From contig NC_060885.1 in NCBI RefSeq assembly GCF_014805685.1, positions 33,987,632 through 34,051,631 on the forward strand: DNA of 64,000 nt. The letters run 5' to 3'. This DNA is from Silurus meridionalis. Its lineage: Eukaryota > Chordata > Actinopteri > Siluriformes > Siluridae. A program made the translations under genes and the position numbers. How positions within the stretch are numbered: the first letter of the stretch is position 1; every line of letters begins with the position of its first letter. Below, piece by piece: positions 40,261 through 50,039 of this stretch. Below the pieces are notes generated by a model. It was given only the letters and a program-made list of their open reading frames with translations. It searched no databases and was not told the origin of the DNA.

Positions 40261-41615
40261 GAAGGATGGAGGTAGTAGACACCTCTCAGGATCAGAGGGT
40301 ATTGTATTGTATTGTACTCATGTACGCCTCCGGGTATCTCATGTGCTGCAGATGAGGTCAGAAGTTTGTAATCGCTTTGCAGAATTCCACGAAACACAAT
40401 AATGAATTAACACAAAGGAGCAGTTTGAATCATTTACATGCGCCATATTCTTCTATATTACATCTGCTGTTACCTCGATAATCAACAGCTGCTTTTATAT
40501 TTTTGTGACAGTCCTGAATCTTCTAAATAGTTCTTCAGGAACTGGTTATTATTCGCTTTTCCAGCATCTTCTCCAAATCTGATCTCTTTATAATGTAGAG
40601 TCTTCAGGACCAACTGAGAGACTCGTACACAACTATTACACACCATTTATTCATTGTTTTTCCTTTTGATGTCGATTTGCCCTTTAGAAGCTCTATGAGA
40701 TATTTACATCATTTCCAGAAGGCAAAATAAAAACAGCTCACACTGACCATTTTGTTCAAAAGTTTACACCCCCTTAATGAATCTACAGTGTAATCATATA
40801 GTGACTATGGGAAAGGAGAATTGAATAGAAATGCAGAATATGAAATAGAAAACCAATTAATGGTCCATTTCTGGAAAATTTATTATTTTTTCAAGAAAAA
40901 ATGATCAGTTTATCTGCACACAACACACAAGAGATTTATGAGCATCTACAGATAATGCTATCAGCTACAAGAGCTCATACACCTCCAGGTCTGGATACTG
41001 TTTCTGAAATTAACATGATTTAGAGAGAGAGAGAAAAGAAAGAAATAAAAGGAAGAAAGAAAGAGCGTGGCCAATTTTGCTTCTTTGGTTTCCATCAATT
41101 GAACTCAAACATAAATATAACAATGGATGATGGTGGGCTGTGGATTCATAACTGTAGCAAAATAAAATCATGGACCACCTGCGTTTGCTTTACGGAACCC
41201 AATTTAAGGGAAAAAACAAAAGGAGCCCTGAATGTTTTGGTCCACATGGGAGGTTGAACTTGAAAAGAAACTACGAACTCACAGTGTGTGTCTGAACTTT
41301 TTCTGTTTATTTCAGTGACTACCAAGAGAAGGACGAAATCAAAGGCTTGGTGCAAGAACAGCTGAACTCCTTGTCCAAGTGAGTAATGGGTTATAAGCAG
41401 CCATGGGGAAAAAAACAGGAGCTATTAACCAATCAGAGCTCGTTGGTTTTTTTTTCTTTGCTTCAGCACCTCTGCAATTTCAAATCATCTCTTTTCCCTT
41501 CTGCCTTCACACTCGCTCCTGTACTGAAGCAGGGAAATAATATAGACTTCAAAGGGAGAAATGACAGCTGAGCAAACACTGGTTTTTCCTTTTCTGAGCA
41601 GGTTTAGTAACAGGC

Positions 41616-41684
<69 letters not shown>

Positions 41685-41824
41685 AATTACTGTTTCTAAA
41701 CCTACTAAAATTCACTGTATTCTGCTTTCCTGGCAGTGACACCAAAAACGTTTTCCAGGACCCAGAGCTCAATCTGCTCCAACGCTGCCTCCTAGTGTCC
41801 CGGTGAGTGAGTGGGTTTGGGTGT

Positions 41825-41867
<43 letters not shown>

Positions 41868-42880
41868 TGTAACAAGTACAGCAAGGACGAGACCGGATCG
41901 CGTCCCTTCTCAGTGCAGATGAGCGTAATCGCTCTGCCGTCCAAAGGTTTTCTATAGAGGTTAGAGGGAGTTTCTCAATCCATTCTCTCTTCTTTCTAGT
42001 GAAGAAATCGGGTGGTCCAGGTAGAGACAATCTTCTCTCATTCCTCCCAATTATCCTCTCAAACACCCCAGAGGAGACCTTGAACCTTCCCTGCTCACCC
42101 TACTGATGTTACACGTGCAGTATCTCAGTGGTTAATATGTAAGACTTCAGGTTAGAAGGTTATGAGTTCAAATCCCATCACCAACAAACTGCTCAGTTGT
42201 ATTAAGAAGGTAATTTTAGGTAGTTTAGGATACGGGCATCTGCCAAAAGCCAGAAAAGTAAATGTTTGTGTGTTTTCTGCAATTAGAAGATGTTCCACTA
42301 GATTTTGTGGAGATTTGTGGAGATTCCTTCATCCACAAGGGTGTTAGTAAAGTCAGGTACTGATGTATAGGTGAGGGTGCAGTCAGCATTTACATCCCAA
42401 AGGTCTTCAGTAGATCTTCATGGAACTGGCTTAGTGCGCAGGAGCAGTGTCATTCTGGAACAGGTTTGTGCATCTCCAACATGGCTGGAAAATCCAGGTG
42501 TCCCACTAGTTTAGTGCACAGAGAGTACTTTTATATCTATTATATATGGACAAAAGTATTGGGACACCTGACTTTCCTAAATGGGTGAAACTCAAGGAAA
42601 AGCATCTTTAGGCTGATTTTATGTTTTAAAAAAAACACACACAGTTTAGAAGATCCTTTATTGACAATTCAACCCCGTTCCATCAGGCTGTTTGGTGATG
42701 AGTCAGACCTGCAGTTTTGGAACGTAGCGGCGCATTACATCAAGTCTTTCGCCCAGGCACGACAGCTGAGCGTGCCCACACCTGATGGGCAAACACAGCC
42801 AGAAAGCTCCCTGAGTACCAACCAGTGCCATCTGGATATCTGCCATGATATCCTGTGTGAAAGCTCCTTCTTTCAGGTAC

Positions 42881-42928
<48 letters not shown>

Positions 42929-45900
42929 GAAGAACCTATCGGAGGATGACTGTATTTCATGCTATTTATAAATATATGGCAGAAGAAATTATGTGATTAG
43001 ATACCGATAGTGGTAGAAGTTTCCTCCATCACTGTTGCTTCTGGATTCTCTGGACCCTTATCTTAGCTCCTTCTCTTCACATATTTTTTTTTTTTATTTC
43101 CCAAATAATAAAAAAAGCAGCAGTGTCAATTTATTTATATTCCACACAGGCAAGTGGAAGAAAAGCAGCATATTCTTTGCTGACTTGCTTCATTTAGCTT
43201 GTAGACAGTGAATAAATCATTCTTCTCAATCTTGTCCCAGGTCTTGTTTACTCACCTGAAAAACACACCATTTTTTTTGTGCTGGATTTGTGCTCTTTTT
43301 TTCCTCCCCTGTCGTTTACAGTATAACTGCTTAACTGACAAATGATGGCACTTCCACCTGATTCATTTCCACCCTAATTACCACGGCACAGGCATCCCCA
43401 TATTGATCAGTTCTTCCTTCCGTTGTCTTCACCATCGATCCAGGTCTGATGTAACGGCCAAAAAACTGCCATCCCGTCTATACGATTAGGAAAACAGTGT
43501 CATTATTATAATAGAAAGCAGCTTCTGGGAGCCATTTGTTTGGATGTTATTGTTAAATGTGTATTTGCTCTGCTACTTTGTTCTAACACTTATATCAGGT
43601 GCCTGCTTAATGACTGACCAGATCTCAGTGTGGAAAGAGTTAGTATGCTAAAGAAATCGATCATATAACAGCGTTGTCAAAATATTGCATTATGTGAAAA
43701 GTTAATTAAATTGGAAAGACTTGCTGAGATTTTTGCTGAGGAATTAGATTACTGATCTTTGACATGATAAATTCCTGAGCCTGCAAAACTCATAATGAGA
43801 TTCTTTATTGCTCAGAAGTTTTCATCATACTATATTGTAGTATCCAGATTACAGTGGACTAAACACATGTAAACATATACACCATATATCATTATTTTCA
43901 TCTATTTTATGAACATCTGACCATAAGAGAGTGACATACTTTTTTTTTCCAATTCGTTATACACTTCCATTAGATGTGTTTTTTGAACATCCTGTTCCAC
44001 ATTTAGTCCCATTTGCTGTTATGAGCTCCACTCTTCTGGGAAGATTTTGAGATTTGTGTGGATTCATTCAGCTACATGGGTGCCAGTAAAGTCAGGTACT
44101 GATGTAGGTGAGAAGGTTCCTGGGGTGTAGTCAGTGTGAAAAGTTCACCCTAAAGGTGTTCAATAGGGTTTAGAGCTTGAGATATCTTTCACTCCATCTC
44201 ATGAAAACCTTCTCTCCATGCAGCTGTCTTTGTGGCACAATTGCATGCCTCCATCATCGTGGGAACAGATTGAGAAAGAAGGTCACGTGTCCCAATAATT
44301 TTGTCAACTAATATAAACTCATTGCCTATAAAAATGAAATTGTAAATGAGGTGGCCAATGGGGCTTCAGCACATGGTTGCCATGGCCACTCCCCGGCTCC
44401 TCCCCCGAAGCCAAACCAAACTAAAGTTCTCAAACCTTGATAGAACTTAAGAGAAAGGCCGAAGTGGTGGTTATTTTGGGTCTCTTACAGTTAACGGCTT
44501 TTTTAAATACACCGCCGTTTCGTTTGTCGGAATTGAATATTGAATTTTATGTGTCTTTATTTAATTTTTATTTAATTTAGTGTGTTTTCTTGTGCATAAA
44601 TTTACACACCCTTTGGGCTACATATTGGATTTGTTAGAAATATAATCGTGATATTGTAATACTTATGTATATGTGATTAAATGTCAAATATTAGAAGACA
44701 CTTCGATCTTATTGGTTTATGTGATTCGTATTCAGAGGAAAAACCAGGAGAGAACTCATGTTTATATGATGAGACACAGTTTGTAGAGAATAAAGTCGAA
44801 CGCCAGCGATGCATTTGCTCATGGACTGAATGTGAGCACTTATCTCTGAAATAAATCATAACTAATTTTTAGTGTAGTGCAGTTGTGGTCAGTCCAGGAG
44901 CAGGACAGTTTACTACATTTCAACCTGCTTTAAAGCCAAAAAACAAAGATATTATAGCGAGTATCATGAAGTCGCCTTAGAAAATATTTAATATAAAGGA
45001 AATATAAATTGCAGGATTGTTATTTTATTTATCGAAACTTTTAAGCGCACTATGAATTACTCCACTGCTGCTCTACTTCTGTACACACACTATTTATACC
45101 AGCACTAATAAGCTGCTTTTGTGTGCTTTAAAATATTCTCCTTGTCTTTCTGTGAACACTTTCATTTTGTCCCTTTTTTGCTTTTCTCCCCCCGTTCTGT
45201 TCATTACTCCTTAATTGGCTGTAGGGCTAGCAGCTACCGGCTAGCGGCTTGGGGTTTTTTGGTTTTTGTTTCAGTAGCAGGAATAGAAATGTACCTCCAG
45301 AGATGTGCATCAGCACTGAGGTCATGTATACTAATGATGGATCTTTATTTCAAACAGATTCTTTCCTTTTTAACAAGGAGAACTCCATGGCCAGTGTTAA
45401 ACAGGGCTGAACTTTTTAACGATTTCTGCTACTTTTTTCACTTGTGCCACTGGTTTTATGGTAAAAGCTCTACAGCAGTGCCGTACCACATTATATTATT
45501 AAACCACTGAATTGGAATCACAAGTTTTCTGAGATGTTTCTCGGAGTTTATCAGTTGAAGCTGATGCTCGAATCTTTAATATATATATTTTTCTTTTATT
45601 ACAGAGATTCCAGTTAGAAAGAGTTCATCTGCAGGAGGTGAAGAGGTCCAGCTATGAACACACCAAAAAATGTGCAGATCAGCTACTTCTTCTGGGACAG
45701 GTTTCCTCATACTACATCACACCATCAGATCACTACAGCAGTGTGGAGTTACATTTATGCCAGAAGAATTATGTAACTGTTCATGAAAACTGTATACAAG
45801 AAAATGAAAGCATAAAGTATACTTTATACTACAAAGTGTACTGTTTACACTTCAAAACCTTTTCATGAATGTGCTACACATAGATATATAAACGAAGGAA

Positions 45901-48099
45901 TAAATCAATTAATAAATCAATTAACTCATTAATAAAGGAATAAATGACGTGATGAGTGAATTGATTAATGCAGGAATGAGTGAGTGAAATTAATAATCTT
46001 ATCATTTATTATTTTTGATTGTTTATGGAAATAATAAATAAACTCGTTAAGGAACGCATTTGTGATTTTTAAATAATCAATCAATTAAATAATTAATTAG
46101 TTTGTTTATTGAGTGATAATTAATTAATACATGAATGAATTTCCACTACAAACACTTTGAACACCGTCCAACATTCGCTGAAGTCTTTACTTCCACTAAT
46201 TAGTAGCCAATTAGAATAAAACATTATTAAGCCCCGCCCACCACAACACGTTTTTGTGACATAATGACTGAAAACCTTTTATAACACGTTAATAATCCAC
46301 GTTGCCAATTAAACAGCTTCACACGTGACTTAGATGCTTGGTATAATATTTGAGAAGAACTAAGCAGCAAACTAAACCAAAACCATGGTCCATCAGAAGC
46401 CTTGCATCCTGCTGCCTCGTGCATTCTGACAGTTCATTTGACGTTTATTCGAGTTGTTCCTTCTGCCCGAGCAGCTGAGGAGAAGGAATAACGTCCTGTA
46501 CTGCTTTTTATTTGACAGACCTGTTCATCTGCGTACCTCATTCTCTCCCTCAATATCCCCCTCACACACTCTCACACACTCTCACACACTCTCACACACA
46601 CACACTCACACACCTTGCAGACGATCTCATTTACAATCCCTCCACAACATGGTGTCTGAAGATGAAAGGACACGTTAGTAATTAAAGTCTTTTGCGCACG
46701 GATGAACTAAAAATGTGTTTTCTCATACGTTTCTTTGACATTATAATCGAGTGTCAGGAAGCGGAACATGGAAGTGATTTGTATTTTTATTGATAGTGTT
46801 TAAATTGTTTATTGTGCAGTTTGTGAAGTAGCGAAAAACGTTGCTTAAAAAAGTTGCTAAACAACAAATCTCTTGTTTTTGCTACAAACCAAATGATTTT
46901 CCGTTGCCTTGCTTTCTTCAGACGGACCGCGCGGTGCAGCTGCTGCTGGAGACGAGTGCTGAGAACCCGAGCTACTACTGCGACTCGCTTAAAGCCTGCT
47001 TAGTGACAACTATTCCTTCCTCTGGACCTTCTCAGAGCACCATTAAACTGGTAGCCACCAATATGATCGCCAGTGGAAAGCTAGCAGGTACACTGTCTGC
47101 TTTTTCTTCGGATTGGAGGCTGAAGGTGATTGGACAGCGCTATAGGAGTGATGATGTGTGGTTCAGAAGAAAACATTTGCCTTCTAAATCGGATAAATGT
47201 TTTATTGTTAAAGGATTTAATGGCGTTACACTACCATAGGCTTCTTGGATTGAAGAAAAGGGTTAAGGTTGTAACCAAATATGTGGATATGATAATTTTT
47301 TATACATTATTGATCTAAAAAGTTAGAAACAAGGTTCATAACTACAATGTGCTCAGGACCACAGGTCACACCTCAACAATGATGGAACTGTAATGAGTGG
47401 ATTTCCGTGTTGAGGATGAGGATCTCTTTTCCAGTCCTTCCTCATTACATCTCAGAGAGTTGTTCCTTCACCACAGTCGCCACTCATACGTTTGGGACGA
47501 ACTTACACATTCTTTTAAAATTAATAAACACGGATTGAATCGAATTGAATTTGAAAGAAGGCTCGGTCTTTGCATGGTACGACTTTGCGAGGAGCAGTAA
47601 CACACCGAATTAATCAAGAACTAACACAGGATAGGTGAACACAATCCCACAATGAACCAGTGACAGGAACTAAACTGGAACAGGTATCCGATCCAACACA
47701 GCCACCAGGTGTCCCTTGATATGGGACAGAAGGTGCGAGTATGGAAAATGCCCGAGGAACCTTTTCGCATGGTGATTAATTTCACAGTGTACAGAATTCC
47801 TGTAGTCGAAAGTGGGTGTGGCCACAGGAATTTAATTCATTAGTGTAATTCTTCTCCTGAACTCGTTAACTAATTACCAATTTGTCCACGAGCTGAATGT
47901 GTCTGTATGATGGATATCTGAGCAGGTTCAGGTCTTTATTTGCTTCTTTACATCACAACTAAAAACCAACATGTGGTGAATATAAAGTGTAAGACTGTTT
48001 ATTTCATTCAGTCACACATTTCCCTGCCAATCTGTGCACTCTGGAAATGAGCTGCCTTTTATAGTGTGTGTGTTAAGCATCATTCCAGACCTGACATCG

Positions 48100-48166
<67 letters not shown>

Positions 48167-50003
48167 TTGTGTCAAGAAGAGCTGTTATTGGTAATTGATT
48201 ATGCTATTGTACTATTTCCCTCTGTCTCTCTCGCTCTGTCTCTGTTCAGAGGGCGTGCAGTTGCTGTGTTTGATTGACAAGGCAGCAGACGCCTGTCGTT
48301 ATCTGCAGACATACGGAAAGTGGAACCGCGCCGCCTGGCTGGCAAAGGTATTCCCCACGGACCGTACCAAATAAAGCCTTTTTGTACCAGAAACGTGCAA
48401 AAAGGAGGCAAGTCGAATGGGTTTGTTGATAATTGTATACTGTGGTATAAATAGAACACATACAGACTGTCAGAATGCATTCGGATCTCTGGCACACACA
48501 AACACAGTGCCAGCCTTCGAGCCAGAAAACACACACTGCATACCAATGCACTGTTAATTTTGTTATCACGCGTGCCTCGGGCTCTGACCTGCTGCTACCC
48601 ATCACGCTGCCAAAGTGTTGCGAAGTTCCTGGCTGCAGAATTCTTGCTGATAATCAGTAGTTTTACCGTCTAATGGGATTTATTTTTTACCAAAAGTATG
48701 TGGACACCCATTCATAAGATGTGCTTTTTTGAGCATCCCATTCCACTTTAATTCTCCTTTTGCTGTTATAATAAGCTGTTGCACTCTTTTGGGAAAATGT
48801 TCCACTAGATATTGTGGAGATTTGTGCTCATTCAGCCATAAGTGTGTTCACATTCATCCCAGTGGTTTGTAATGGGGTTCAGAGTCTCTATACGAGGAGA
48901 TAAATTAATAATGTTTCCTGCACGCATTTTATCTAATTTAAATCCATCCATTGAGAATTACATGCAGTATTTTAAAGCATAAATAAATCCTGGGGTAGCA
49001 CTAATTCCTCGCTATCACCAGACCACAAACCCCTTAATCTCTCACTCTATCACTCTCTTCTCTCTGTTCATCAGGTGCGTCTGAACCCGACCGAAGCCTC
49101 AGACGTGCTGAAACGCTGGGCCGAGTACCTCTGCTCTCCTCAGGTCAATCAGAAGTCCAAAGCGATCCTGGTGCTTCTCTCACTGGGCTGCTTCCAGAAA
49201 GTGGGCGAGATGCTCCACAGGTCCGCAGTACATTTGTATTTACGTTAGGCGTGTAGCTACTCGAGACCTACGTGTTCATACTTCCAGAAGTGCAGGAGTC
49301 GACAAGAGACGAATCGAGTGCAGTCAAGCTGACAGAAACATGTTTACAAGTGCAGGAAATGAGAGTAGGTGTTGTAATAACCTGCAACAGTGTCACACTG
49401 TGTCAGGTAACAGCAAACCACTACCAACCAGAGACAGTAGAGACAGAGACAGCAGAAACTGAGACCGCGGAGATGGAGACACCGGAGACGGAGACAGAAG
49501 AGATTGCAGAGACCAGAAACTTATCCTAATGGTTTCAGGACTGTATTCACAATGACCTTGACAGTTTTTTGGCCTTAATTATAAAGGAGGTTTAGTTTGA
49601 CGTTTATGTTGCTGATGCTTTTGTGCAAAGCAGCTTTTCTTTACAATGCAGTTAAGAGTTAAAGATTTTGCTCTTGAACAGCAGCTACATTGGAGATGCT
49701 GAGATTCACCACTGACAGTCACTGTTTATTCAGCAGTTCAGTGCTGTGTGTTTATATACTCTGCATGCTTCTGTATATATTGTACATTTTTTAGTTACAG
49801 TTTAAAATTAAGCTCAGCAGTTACACATTAATGCTTATTTATTGTATAGGAATATTATAGTAATTCAATATTTACTATTTTTATTTATTATATAGTTATG
49901 TATAAATGGGATTTTGTTGGTTTTTGGGGGTTTTTTTTCCCAAAAGTTTAACATAGAAATTTTATTAAACCTACAATATGTATACAATTAGTTCACTTTA
50001 TAT

Positions 50004-50039
<36 letters not shown>

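Larger units (their letters stand above)
38182..41315 (+). other. wdr11: wdr11 intron 14 (contains a LINE)
   Basis: Contains (GT)n at 38606-38651, an antisense LINE (38652-40211), (GT)n at 40212-40258 and then about 1 kb of AT-rich unique sequence with no recognised feature. Confidence 0.8.
42877..45604 (+). other. wdr11: wdr11 intron 17
   Basis: Begins with (AC)n at 42882-42924. 43140-43640 is a non-repetitive block of mixed composition. A GGGACACC-family copy lies at 43960-44330. From 44400 to 45600 the sequence is AT-rich with nothing recognised. Confidence 0.8.
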
